Assembly: GCF_028688795.1 (NCBI RefSeq)
Contig: NZ_JAQTXM010000026.1
Span: 1-64,000 of the forward strand
Length of the DNA stretch: 64,000 nt
Reading direction: 5' to 3'
DNA from: Rhodoferax sp.
Lineage (GTDB): Bacteria; Pseudomonadota; Gammaproteobacteria; Burkholderiales; Burkholderiaceae_C
The notes beneath the pieces were generated by a model that was not told the DNA's origin, ran no database searches, and saw only the letters and a program-made list of their open reading frames with translations. The translations under genes were made by a program, and so were the position numbers. Positions 27,012 to 35,778 of the stretch are shown here, in pieces. Positions within the stretch are counted from its first letter, which is position 1; every line of letters starts with the position of its first letter.

Positions 27012-27288
27012 TTAGCCTAAGTCGATGCCCTCCAATACCTCAAATGATGGCGTGTAGCCGGGTTGATCGAAGCGGATGCCGGTCCACTTATTGGCCAAGA
27101 TATCAAAGCCGATCTGCGCATTGATGATGGCGATACTGTCGCCCGGTTGCACGATCAGAAAATAGCCCAGCACATCTGGGTCGTAGGAACAGTCTTCACT
27201 GAGGGGCAGCAATGGTCTTGTGCACCAGTGTTCGCAGTCCAGAATCAGCAAAGAGGGCAGCATCGGCAGGATCGCGAATGATTTGCAT
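27012..27288 (-). pseudogene. Small hypothetical gene with an apparent frameshift
   Basis: An ATG at 27288 has a strong ribosome site (AAAGGAG, 5 bases away) and begins MQIIRDPADAALFADSG, but that frame ends after about 30 codons. The long open frame that follows (LLILDCEHWCTRPLLPLSED, ending SFEVLEGIDLG, stop at 27012) is in a different register; ATG to stop is 277 bases, one more than a multiple of three. A single-base change around 27255-27270 would explain this. I do not recognise the product. Without the frameshift it would be about 91 aa. It lies downstream of a DUF6447 variant. Confidence 0.35.
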
Positions 27289-27405
27289 AGTGCTCCTTTG
27301 GGCGAAAAAAAGCCCACGACCCTTTCGGGAAGCAGGCACAGTGGATGGAGGTTGGATTTGCTACAGATTTTGGGCAAGCACTCCCAGCTAGTCGTCGCTT
27401 AGCCG

Positions 27406-27597
27406 TTACAGACCTAGCAACAGCGGGATACCAAAGGCGATCAGCAGAAAGACCAGAAAACTTGCCAGGACTGCGCTTTGGGCTTGTAGGCGGGCTAACT
27501 CGGCATCGACGAATTGCAGGCTGGTGAGTTGGGCACGGGCCTCGGGGGAGAGGGTATCGAGGTCGTAGGCTTGGTTGTCTATGGTGATTTGAGGCAT
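27406..27597 (-). CDS. DUF6447-like protein with a hydrophobic tail, 63 aa
   Basis: The first ~40 residues (MPQITIDNQAYDLDTLSPEA, then RAQLTSLQFVDAELARLQAQ) are nearly identical to the DUF6447-like protein at 26216-26443. The C-terminus is instead SAVLASFLVFLLIAFGIPLL followed by LGL, a single membrane helix. The junction is abrupt, so this looks like a chimera created by recombination, turning a soluble coiled-coil protein into a tail-anchored one. Whether it is expressed is unknown. Confidence 0.55.
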   Translation of the reverse strand: MPQITIDNQAYDLDTLSPEARAQLTSLQFVDAELARLQAQSAVLASFLVFLLIAFGIPLLLGL

Positions 27598-27629
27598 GGT
27601 GGAGGTAGTTTCGTAAAAATAGATTGATA

Positions 27630-27693
27630 TGAAATGAATAGCTACTCACGCAATATCTGTTTGGGCTAGAGGTCTTTTTATTGTAAATTTGAC
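27630..27693 (+). repeat. Dispersed intergenic repeat copy D
   Basis: Contains ATAGCTACTCACGC, a spacer, then TTGGGCTAGAGG and a T-rich tail. Same position relative to a DUF6447 start as copy C. Confidence 0.65.
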
Positions 27694-27747
27694 CTGTCGT
27701 AAGAATTGATCAAAGCCGTATTTCACAGATAAGTCTGTGATTTAAAA

Positions 27748-28914
27748 GTGCGGGCTGGTTTATGCTCGCCGCCATTTTTTAGTGAATTGGATGGCTCGGC
27801 TTTGAACTTTATATTTGGCACGTTGATGGGCCTGATTGTTGGCATCTTTATCGGCACGGTCCACACCCGCAACGCACGGCGTTACTGGCAATGGCGGCTG
27901 GCACGCAAGCTGCAACTTATTGCGGTACGCAACGAGATGAAAGGCTACCGGCACAAACGCAAGCGCCCCATGCTCAAGCGCTGGCAAAAGTTTCTGCTGG
28001 GCTGGCTGCATAGCATCTCCCCAACATTGACCCGGTACAACAATTTCAGGCCAGAGACGCTGGTTGGCTGGCACCGGCGCTTTGTCAAACGCTGGTGGTT
28101 GATGTTGGTCGTGGCGGGTAAACGACGTGTTGCGGGGCGACCCAGGATTGACCCCACGGTAGAGAAAATCATCATCGACATCAAGGCAGAAAATCCCAGC
28201 TATGGCACTAAACGCATCAGCTTCATGGTGACACAGCAACTGGGCATGGCGGTATCGCAGACGACCGTGCGTAATATTTTGAAACGCCAGCAGCGCCAAC
28301 CAAGCAAACCAGCAGCACCCAAGGGCCAGCGCTGGAAAGATTTTCTCAAAAATCACCGCCACGTCATGGCATCGATGGACTTCAAGGTCACCTTTGACTG
28401 GCGGGCAAGGCCGCTGTATATTTTCAACGTCATCGACCATCACCGCAGAGAGCTTGTGGTGTGCCGTGCCACCTACAACCCCAGCAGCGACTGGGTGGCG
28501 CAACAAATCTGAGATGCCTACCCTTTTGACGAGGCCCCGAAAATGATGTTGATGGACCACGACAGTATTTTCATTCCGGTAATGAAGAAGACGCTGCCCA
28601 ACATGGGCATCAAGGTCGTGCGAACCAGCATTGGCTGTCCTTGGTTGAACGGGGTGGTGGAGCGGTTTAACCGGACGCTGACTGAGGAGCTGCTAGATCA
28701 CGTCATCCCCCGGAGCGCACTGCACGTCAACCAACTGCTCAGACAGTACCAGGCCTTTTACAACACAGCCAGACCTCACCGGGCCAATGACGGGCAGTCG
28801 CCGATTCAAGAGGTAAATGCAGCCAACGACGTAACTTTTACGCCGGGTACGCTGCGGGTTGAGGCCATACCCTGGTTGGGCGGGCTGCACCACAGTTACC
28901 GCAGGGCAGCGTAA
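27748..28914 (+). pseudogene. DDE (rve integrase-fold) transposase with an in-frame stop
   Basis: A transposase with an N-terminal HTH region (RPETLVGWHRRFVKRWW, then AGRPRIDPTVEKIIIDIKAE and NPSYGTKRI) and an rve catalytic core. The acidic triad is visible: Asp in VMASMDFKVT, Asp in LMDHDSIF, Glu in VERFNRTL. One TGA at 28510-28512 splits the frame between the first and second Asp (QQI, stop, DAYPFDEAPK); CGA to TGA is the simplest explanation, so the element is probably dead. The 386-codon frame is otherwise intact. The family resembles unclassified HTH/rve transposases near IS481; I do not name it. I could not identify the terminal repeats. The 270 bases after it (28915-29184) hold no gene I can support. 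Confidence 0.8.
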
Positions 28915-29184
28915 ACCAATTTCCTTGTGCTGGAGTTCGGGACATCGGCAACAACCGCCGAGGGGCGGTCACGCCTGAGTGGTGAAAAACGCCATTTCGG
29001 CAACACTGGCACCAACGATTTCTCAACCGTTCTTCAACGAAATGAACTTGCTGCAGCTGAAATCTGGCACCGCAACCGCCCCAAGTCACCAAAAAATGAC
29101 TGGAAAATCGTCAGTTGGAATTAGTGCGCCTTCCAGTGTCAATCGCCTGCTGACGGTCCTCTGCGCCTGATTCGACAGACGACT

Positions 29185-30720
29185 TCACGCGATCTGCAAC
29201 GCCTTCAGAATCGGCAGCTGCTTGGTCATAAAGGCTGTGGCTTGAACTGTCAGTTCGGCGATGTTGTCTTCAGGTGTCTCCAGCGTCTTGCCGCTCTTGA
29301 CAATTTTTTGCCCTTGCGCGGCAAGGTTTTGCCAGACGAACGACGCCCACTCAGCAGGCTGCTTCTTGCCTTGGCTGATTGCCAGCAGGAACAATTGCTG
29401 AAAGCGATTGACGGTGAAGCCACCGCCGGTGACGGGGCTTGCCAGATAGCTGATGTCGGCGCTACCCCGCGCTTTGTCAATCAAGTGGACGTTCAGCTTG
29501 TCGGTGTGCTTCTTGGCTTTGGGTATCAGCGCCTCGTCCTGCACCGCAGCCAGATGACCGGCGCCAGTAAGAATCATCGCAGCTTGCGTCACTTGAGCGA
29601 AGGTCACACCTTTGTCTTTCACCGCTTGCTCAATTTGGCCCAAGGTCTTGGGCTTGTGGTCGGCCAAAACGTCAAGAATGGGGTTGTAGACCGGCTCCTG
29701 CATCGTCGCCTCACCAATGGCACCCGTGACCTTGAGGGACACGTCAGAACGGGCTTGCACCAGAACGACTTTCTGGGCGCGAAAGGCTTCTGTCTGTTCC
29801 AGTGTATTCAGCGTACGTAGCCCCTTGACCCAGTAGTCCCTGCGAAACTGCTGGTTGACCATGAAGTCGCGCACCGTTTGGCGGAACATGGCGTCGGGAA
29901 TTTCTTTCAAAAAATCCTGCTGTTCTGCCGTGAGGTTCACGCCGTCGATGTGGTCAAGGTAATGGGCAGAACAGGCGTAGTTGATCTTGGCTGGGGTCAG
30001 CCATTGCGCCATGCTGGCAAACGACATCGGCAGCCAGTCACGGTTGAAATACTCATGGGCGAGGTAGTTGCGATCCTGGCCTTTGATGCCCTTCAGCCGC
30101 TCGATCGCCCAAGGGTTGGCTTTGGCGTAGGTCGGGTTGGTGGCGAACAGCTTGTCGGCAAACGCCAGCGCGCCATCAATGCGTGAAACGATGCCCTGAC
30201 CAGCCACGCCCATAACCTCGGAGTGTTCGGTCAGCAAATCACGCATTGGCACAATGGGTGCCCATCCGGGCTGGGTGTTGTAACTGATGTAGAGCACACC
30301 ACCGACCTTGAGCTTGCGCCGGATGAAATCCACGATCACGGCGCGATTCTCGTCACTGATCCAGCTCCAGATACCGTGCAGGCCAATGCTGTCAAACTCA
30401 GGCAAATCTGTGCGGGTGCAAAAGTCAGCAAAGGCTTCGTCCGTCAAATGGGCGTTGGATCCAGACACTGCGGCCAAAGACTGAGCAAAGGCGGCTTGGG
30501 TCGGGTTGAAGTCGGTGGCGTGCCAAGCGCCGCCTGACGCTGCTGCATGGATGTTGGTGCTCAGGCCTTGACCGTAGCCAAGTTCACAGTGAGTACCGTT
30601 TTCGGGAGGCACAAGCCCGGCGTTCAGGAAGGCAAGACGCGCTCGCAGTGGATTGAGTTCGGGGTAATAGCCAAAGGTGTAGCCAATGTCGGCCACATAG
30701 CCGGCGGTCCAGTCAGTCAT
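29185..30720 (-). CDS. SAM-dependent methyltransferase with regulatory domain
   Basis: A 511-aa protein. The N-terminal class I methyltransferase (about 15-200) has the SAM loop THCELGYGQGLSTNIHAAAS and DFNPTQAAFAQ. It is followed by a methyltransferase regulatory domain (PF10119-like, about 210-300) and a C-terminal winged-helix-like region. The same layout occurs in the Rickettsia protein-lysine methyltransferases that modify the surface protein OmpB (recalled). It lies directly downstream of the S-layer gene on the same strand, so surface-protein methylation is a reasonable guess. I chose the ATG at 30720 (MTDWTAG) because AAAGGA lies 6 bases upstream; the longer frame would cross the palindrome. 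A terminator lies between it and the S-layer gene. Confidence 0.82.
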   Translation of the reverse strand: MTDWTAGYVADIGYTFGYYPELNPLRARLAFLNAGLVPPENGTHCELGYGQGLSTNIHAAASGGAWHATDFNPTQAAFAQSLAAVSGSNAHLTDEAFADFCTRTDLPEFDSIGLHGIWSWISDENRAVIVDFIRRKLKVGGVLYISYNTQPGWAPIVPMRDLLTEHSEVMGVAGQGIVSRIDGALAFADKLFATNPTYAKANPWAIERLKGIKGQDRNYLAHEYFNRDWLPMSFASMAQWLTPAKINYACSAHYLDHIDGVNLTAEQQDFLKEIPDAMFRQTVRDFMVNQQFRRDYWVKGLRTLNTLEQTEAFRAQKVVLVQARSDVSLKVTGAIGEATMQEPVYNPILDVLADHKPKTLGQIEQAVKDKGVTFAQVTQAAMILTGAGHLAAVQDEALIPKAKKHTDKLNVHLIDKARGSADISYLASPVTGGGFTVNRFQQLFLLAISQGKKQPAEWASFVWQNLAAQGQKIVKSGKTLETPEDNIAELTVQATAFMTKQLPILKALQIA

Positions 30721-30744
30721 GCGTTGTCCTTTTGTATTGCATCT

Positions 30745-30792
30745 GGGGTTTTTTCTGAGTACACCTTGCAAGGTGTACTCAGAAAAAACCCC
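30745..30792. repeat. Perfect 48-base palindrome
   Basis: Two 24-base arms with no unpaired centre: GGGGTTTTTTCTGAGTACAC continuing CTTG, then its exact complement. It lies 25 bases upstream of the methyltransferase start and 105 bases downstream of the S-layer stop. It overlaps the terminator stem at 30789-30792. It could fold as a cruciform, a bidirectional terminator or a protein-binding site. Confidence 0.85.
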
Positions 30793-30813
30793 ACTGCCTT
30801 GTGAGCAGCGGGG
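30783..30813 (-). terminator. Rho-independent terminator of the S-layer gene
   Basis: On the minus strand CCCCGCTGC, loop TCACAAG, GCAGTGGGG (8 of 9 pairs plus one mismatch) is followed directly by TTTTTT. It sits 84 bases past the S-layer stop codon, as expected for a highly expressed gene. Confidence 0.8.
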
Positions 30814-30896
30814 TCTTGATTATTTACTCTCAATAGATTGAGAGGCAGGGGATTTTCCGACGCATCGGATGCCCCCGCTGCAGTCTATTGCAACTG

Positions 30897-33800
30897 TTAG
30901 CTCAACACAGCTACCGCACCAACCACAGTACCGAAATCGGCGATTGTGTGCAGACCAACCAGCTTGATGACGCCGTCTGTGCCTGCTGTAAATGCTGTAT
31001 CAGCACCTTCGTTAGAGATCACATAAGTGTCAGTGCCGTACTGGAATGACAGCGCTTGGTGTGCCGCAGTGGACATACCGAAGGCAGCTGTAATCGCAGC
31101 AGTCAGGCTGGCGGTTGCTGTAATGGTGTTTTGCTGTGCAGCAGAAATAGTGAGCACAGTAGCATCTGTTGCGTCTGTAAATACAAGCACGTCACCAATG
31201 GCTGCCCCAGTGATCGTGGCGCTGATACCTGTGGCTTGTGTGCCAGTATCAGAGACCAAAATCTTGTTGAAGACAGTGGCTGTGTTGGTGTGTGCACCCA
31301 AAGTCACATTTGCAGCAAAGGTGGCGTTATTTGCGCCAGCGTTGACATCAATCAGGTTACCGCCAGAGCCAACAGTAACGTTCACTACACCAGCCGTGCT
31401 GTTGTCAGTAATGACGTTGTTGCCATTGCCCAGTGTGATTGTGTCTGTTGCAAGCGCTGCTGCACCTGTCAGGGTGATGTTCACATGGGCATTGTCGGTA
31501 GCGCCGCTAACGGTAACGCCGGTGGTTGCACCAATGGCTGTTGCAGGTGTAAGGCTGTTTGCACCCAGCGCCACATTGCCGGTGAGGGTAATGGTTTGCA
31601 GTGTTCCGCCGACATCACCAATAACGCCAACTGTTGCACTGCCTGTGCCTGTGTTAGCGATGGTCAATACCTTACCTGTCAGACCAGCCAAGGTTGTCAC
31701 TTCCGATGCATTGGTACCGGTAAATGTCAGCGTGCCCAAGTTTGCATCAGTCAACGTTGTGATGGTTACGCCAGCAGCACCAGTTGCAGTGTTGTTGATG
31801 GTGAACCCGGTTGCTTGGGTCGTTGCTTGGTTCAGGCCAGTAATCGTCAAGCCTGCGTTACCGCTGACATTCAGTGTTGACAGACCGTTGTCAGTCAAAG
31901 CTGTAATCGTGTGAGCTGTATTGAAGGTGCTGCCGTTGCTGACAACATTCAATGTACCCAAACCGACGTCATTGGCATCTTTCAATGTCAGTGCAGCAGT
32001 GATGAAGCCGGCCTTGTTAGCTGCCGTACCGAGCGTCAGGCTCAGAGCGTCAGCGGTGCCATTGGCATCTGCCACTTGATAAGTAATTGCAGCCGCTTGT
32101 GCTGCGTCAATAGCCAGCGCGGAACCCGCCGTCACTTTTGTGAAAGATGTCACACCGGCAAGAGCACCGAATACTTCGATTGATTTCAAGCCTGTTGGCA
32201 GTGTTGACAGATCAAATACACCTTGCGATGCAGTGCTCGTGCCCAGAACTTCAAACCCAGTTACCTTGGTCGTTGTGAGTTTATCTACGGTAGCGTTGAA
32301 AGTAGCCGCCGTGTTGTTCAGAACGATGATGTCTGTCGTGCCAGAACCGCCAGTGATGACCTTCTTGGAGTCAGCAGCGATCGTGATGACGTCTTGACCG
32401 GTCGAACCAACAAAGGTTTGAGTTGCTGCATCCAAAGTTGCAGTAATCTTGCCGCTGGAGGTGGTCGTGAAGCTTGCCAAAGTAGCGCCAAGAGCCGACA
32501 CATCACTGTTGAAACCAGCTGCACCAGAAACTGCGATTTTAGTCAACGAAGCGTTTGGCGTTGTGAGCGTCAGAACATTCGAGCCAGCCACATTCAGGGT
32601 GGTCAGACCGGTGTCTGCAAACGCCTTTAATGTTGAATCTTTGGTCGCAGTCGTCACGTTCAACGTCTTGATTTCGTTGTTGGCGTCGGTGATGGTGTTA
32701 TCAGTACCAAGGCTGACCGGCAAAGACAAGCCATTCAGTGTCAGATTCAACGTATCGGAAGCAAGCGCAGCAACCCGGGTCAACGTCAATGTGCCTGCCG
32801 TGCCAGTCAGTGACAGGTCGGTCAGGGCATTGCTGGTGATTGAGGAAGCAGCACCGTAGTTGGACAAAGATACTGTCTTAATAGAACCAACGGCAGTCGT
32901 GGTGCTATCAGCAATTGTGACCTTGCCGTCAACAACACCGGCAAGTGCAGCAACAGCAGCGGCACCAGCACCAGTCACAGCAGTCACGCCATTCAAACCA
33001 GGAGCGGCAGTGACACCAGTCACAGCAGCAGCGAATGGAATTGCAACGACGGCATCGGTAGCAGTTGCAGCAGCAGTCTGGTTGACGGTCACCGTTGTGG
33101 TGGCAGCGGTACCTGTAACACCAATTAAACCACCAGTTACAGTGCTCGCATTCGTCGCAGCTGCTGTGGCTGATTCATTCAAATTGGCATTGATGGTAAC
33201 GACTGTGCCACCCTTAACATTGATGGCGTCAGCAGTTTTTGGACCTGTTTGAGACGCGAGCATATTTGCGGTAACGTCAAGCGTTCCAGCTACTGCGGTC
33301 GTAGTGCCAACGTTGATCGTTCCGGCAGCAGTCACGCCGTTAGCCGTGACAGCAACGTTCGAGCCGCCTTGAACGGAGATCGTTGAAGCAGCAGCAGCAG
33401 CGTCAGTCAGGGTCACGGCAGTTGTTGCAGCCGCAGTGAGTGCACCAGCAGCAGAACCACCGAATTCTGTAGCAGTCAACTTGGTCAAGCCAGCCCAACC
33501 TGATGCATCGCCAGTCAATGTACCAGCAGCGACAATGTTTGCCGTCTGGATGTTCTTGACGGTTGCGCTGGCTGGGAGAGCAAGCGCTGCTGTTGTGTCA
33601 GTCACATTCAGGGTGTTAACACCTGCACCACCGTCGATTGAATCGAGTGCTGTCAGAGTAGCTACTGTTGTACCAGCCGCATTCACGAAAGGAGCTGCGT
33701 TGAATGTGTCATTACCAGCGCCGCCTGTGAAGGCTGCACCTTGGTCCACACCTGCAGTGAGCATGAAGGTTTGACCGCCGACACCTGCATTTGCATCAGC

Positions 33801-34328
33801 GCCAATCGCCACAACCGAAGCCACGCTAGCGGTTAGGGCTGCGGGTGCAATGGCCGTTGCCAAAGATGCATCGGTCGTGATGGTGGAAAGCCAGACCTTG
33901 GCTGCAGCGTTGGCAGTTGCGCCAGAGTAGGCGAGCACTTCGGCGGCTGTGTCGAGTTGAGCGGTGAACGCAGTGGCGGCCGTCACGCGGTTAGCCAAGG
34001 CAGTTACGTCGGTGAGTTGGGCGCCAGCACCCAGTGCCAAGGCCAAGTTGGCAAGCGTCACAGTGCCTGCGTCCAAAGCCAGTGTCCAGTAGTTCAGGCC
34101 ATCCAAATCAGCAGCGCGGCCAAACAGGTTGTGATAAACCAAATCCACTTTGGCGCCATTAGACAGCGCGGTAAATGCAGCGGTGTACTCTGGTTGCTGT
34201 GCGAACGTGGCGTACAAATTGCTCAGTGAGCCTGTGTATGTACCCCAGTAGTTCAGGCCAGCAACATCAGCTGGGCGGTTAAAAAATGTGACATACGCTT
34301 GTTGAATTTGCGCGGTGGTTAAAGCCAT
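30897..34328 (-). CDS. S-layer/RTX-like secreted surface protein
   Basis: A 1143-aa protein very rich in Ala and Thr, with no cysteine that I could find. The N-terminus (about 1-120) is a DUF4214-like region with repeats such as FFNRPADVAGLNYWGTYTGS and LFGRAADLDGLNYWTLALDA. The body is a long beta-rich repeat with RTX-like Gly/Asp turns (GGAGNDTFN near 212, GSTGQDVITI, GGSGTTDIIVL). The C-terminus (SFQYGTDTYVISNEGADTAF, ending IVGAVAVLS-like hydrophobics) resembles the RsaA/type I secretion end. There is no signal peptide. I infer that it is exported by the type I system at 48992-55244 and forms a surface layer. AGAGGA precedes the ATG, and the transcript ends at a strong terminator. Confidence 0.82.
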   Translation of the reverse strand: MALTTAQIQQAYVTFFNRPADVAGLNYWGTYTGSLSNLYATFAQQPEYTAAFTALSNGAKVDLVYHNLFGRAADLDGLNYWTLALDAGTVTLANLALALGAGAQLTDVTALANRVTAATAFTAQLDTAAEVLAYSGATANAAAKVWLSTITTDASLATAIAPAALTASVASVVAIGADANAGVGGQTFMLTAGVDQGAAFTGGAGNDTFNAAPFVNAAGTTVATLTALDSIDGGAGVNTLNVTDTTAALALPASATVKNIQTANIVAAGTLTGDASGWAGLTKLTATEFGGSAAGALTAAATTAVTLTDAAAAASTISVQGGSNVAVTANGVTAAGTINVGTTTAVAGTLDVTANMLASQTGPKTADAINVKGGTVVTINANLNESATAAATNASTVTGGLIGVTGTAATTTVTVNQTAAATATDAVVAIPFAAAVTGVTAAPGLNGVTAVTGAGAAAVAALAGVVDGKVTIADSTTTAVGSIKTVSLSNYGAASSITSNALTDLSLTGTAGTLTLTRVAALASDTLNLTLNGLSLPVSLGTDNTITDANNEIKTLNVTTATKDSTLKAFADTGLTTLNVAGSNVLTLTTPNASLTKIAVSGAAGFNSDVSALGATLASFTTTSSGKITATLDAATQTFVGSTGQDVITIAADSKKVITGGSGTTDIIVLNNTAATFNATVDKLTTTKVTGFEVLGTSTASQGVFDLSTLPTGLKSIEVFGALAGVTSFTKVTAGSALAIDAAQAAAITYQVADANGTADALSLTLGTAANKAGFITAALTLKDANDVGLGTLNVVSNGSTFNTAHTITALTDNGLSTLNVSGNAGLTITGLNQATTQATGFTINNTATGAAGVTITTLTDANLGTLTFTGTNASEVTTLAGLTGKVLTIANTGTGSATVGVIGDVGGTLQTITLTGNVALGANSLTPATAIGATTGVTVSGATDNAHVNITLTGAAALATDTITLGNGNNVITDNSTAGVVNVTVGSGGNLIDVNAGANNATFAANVTLGAHTNTATVFNKILVSDTGTQATGISATITGAAIGDVLVFTDATDATVLTISAAQQNTITATASLTAAITAAFGMSTAAHQALSFQYGTDTYVISNEGADTAFTAGTDGVIKLVGLHTIADFGTVVGAVAVLS

Positions 34329-34407
34329 TTGGATATCCTCTCAAGATTAAAAATTGGATTGAAAGCACACTGCAGTAGATGCTTTTAACCCTTGGTAGCA
34401 CTAAGCC

Positions 34408-34457
34408 GTGGTGATTATGTGAAGGTTAAGTGGCTTAAATGTGTGATGTGCGTCACA
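34408..34457 (-). promoter_or_regulatory. Crp-type site and promoter of the S-layer gene
   Basis: Bases 34442-34457 read TGTGATGTGCGTCACA, the perfect TGTGA-N6-TCACA consensus. On the minus strand a -10-like CATAAT lies at 34414-34419, which would place the transcription start near 34407 and the centre of the site about 42 bases upstream, the class II activator position. The leader would be about 80 bases. A Crp/Fnr gene with the matching recognition helix and an adenylate cyclase are in the same window. Confidence 0.65.
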
Positions 34458-34497
34458 TAAATTCACATTCGTGGTGATCTAACAACGTGATGACGGG

Positions 34498-35778
34498 CTA
34501 TTTCATCCAATAGGTGACGCCACTGGCACTCTGGGTGTCATCAAGGCGGCTTTGAAACAGGTAGCCTGCCTGCAGGCCAGACGCGTTAGACAGTGCGCCT
34601 TGCACCAGCATGTTGTTGTTGCCGAGGTGTTGGTTGGTGTTGCCAAAGCTGCCGTCTGGGGCCACATAGCCTTCGGCGTGACGGTTCAGGCGCATGCCAG
34701 GCGCGACCAGATCAAAGCTGGTGGCAAAGTGGTTGTTTCTAAAGTCCAGTGCCAGGCTTGCGTTCTCCAAGCTGGCCAATACGCCCTGGCCGGTGTTCAG
34801 GTTCATCACCTGGGCTTGTGAGGCTTGCAGCGTAAAAGTTGCACCGGCTTCTTGGGGTTGCTGCCAGCTTGCGGTGGGGCTGCGCAGCAAGGCAAAGTAG
34901 CTGTTTAGTGCCACCAGCTTGCCGCTGGCCATGGCCTGTGGCAGGTCGAAGTCTGCGCCTTGGTTGGCCAAGGCTTGCCACCGGCCCCATGTAAAACTGG
35001 GGGGTATTGCCGCAGGCGTTTGTGGCTCGGGTGCGACGCCAATCACAGGAAGCGGGTTGGTTTTCAAAGGTGTCAAATTGACTTCTGCTGGACTGATGCT
35101 GATTGCGGCCACAGGCTCGTCTTTGCGCGGTGGGGCGGCGCTATCTGGGGCCAATGTGGCGTCACGCAGGCGCTGGGGCGCGGCCATGCCACGCAATACC
35201 TGCAAAATTTGGCCGGTTTGCTCTGCAAACAGTTCTTGCACATAAGCGTTGTCACAGGGACCAGCGCCAGCAGCGTTGCAGCCCTCGCCGAACGAGCTGA
35301 CTACCACGCCGCCTGACATGACGGCCACCCGGGTGGCTTGGTCGGTGGTGAACACGGTGAAGTCTGTGCCACGCACGCCTATGGCGGCCAGTGGCGTGTT
35401 TAACCGGAAGTTTTGCCGCGCCTCTTTAACGGCCTGGCCCGATATGCTGCGCAGCACGCCTGATTGCAGCTCTATCTTGAAGCGGTTGTTGCCTGGCTCG
35501 GCCGCGTCAACGTGGTAGGCCGGTATGCTTGCGGTGGTGTTGGGGCGCAAGATGAAAAAGCCGTTGTCCAGCGTTTTGATATACAGGTAGCCGTCAGCCC
35601 CGGTGGTCAGGGTGCTGCCCTCTTGCACGGGGTCGCCGGCTTTGGCGGGTTGGCCAGCTTGCAGCGCATGCCCCATGCTTTGCACAATTTTTCCTACCTC
35701 GGCACTCTGGGCTGGCGGCGTAGCGCCTAGCAATATGACAATCAGGGTCTGACAAAAAATGGCGGTTTTGAACTTCAT
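34498..35778 (-). CDS. FecR-domain periplasmic/surface protein
   Basis: A 426-aa protein with a signal peptide (about 1-26, ending ATPPAQSA), a FecR domain (about 30-160: EVGKIVQSMGHALQAGQPAK and TPLAAIGVRGTDFTVF) and a Pro-rich linker. The beta-rich C-terminal half ends LQAGYLFQSRLDDTQS. Unlike classical FecR it has no membrane anchor or cytoplasmic tail, so a regulatory role with a sigma factor is unlikely. It probably helps build or anchor surface structures. Its start overlaps that of the divergent barrel gene. The start at 35778 (MKFKTAIFCQ) gives a proper signal peptide, which a longer frame lacks. Confidence 0.78.
   Translation of the reverse strand: MKFKTAIFCQTLIVILLGATPPAQSAEVGKIVQSMGHALQAGQPAKAGDPVQEGSTLTTGADGYLYIKTLDNGFFILRPNTTASIPAYHVDAAEPGNNRFKIELQSGVLRSISGQAVKEARQNFRLNTPLAAIGVRGTDFTVFTTDQATRVAVMSGGVVVSSFGEGCNAAGAGPCDNAYVQELFAEQTGQILQVLRGMAAPQRLRDATLAPDSAAPPRKDEPVAAISISPAEVNLTPLKTNPLPVIGVAPEPQTPAAIPPSFTWGRWQALANQGADFDLPQAMASGKLVALNSYFALLRSPTASWQQPQEAGATFTLQASQAQVMNLNTGQGVLASLENASLALDFRNNHFATSFDLVAPGMRLNRHAEGYVAPDGSFGNTNQHLGNNNMLVQGALSNASGLQAGYLFQSRLDDTQSASGVTYWMK

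Noticed and set aside
28979..29170. 63-aa plus-strand frame after the transposase
   Set aside because: No family and no clear ribosome site; probably the IS tail or neutral sequence.
30745..30792. Palindrome as one unit of a CRISPR or integron array
   Set aside because: Single copy with no spacers, no second repeat and no cas or integrase gene nearby.
31027..31914. Long plus-strand frame (295 aa) opposite the S-layer gene
   Set aside because: A Thr/Ala-rich minus-strand gene leaves its complement open; the product is low-complexity Val/Ala/Pro with no start signal or family.
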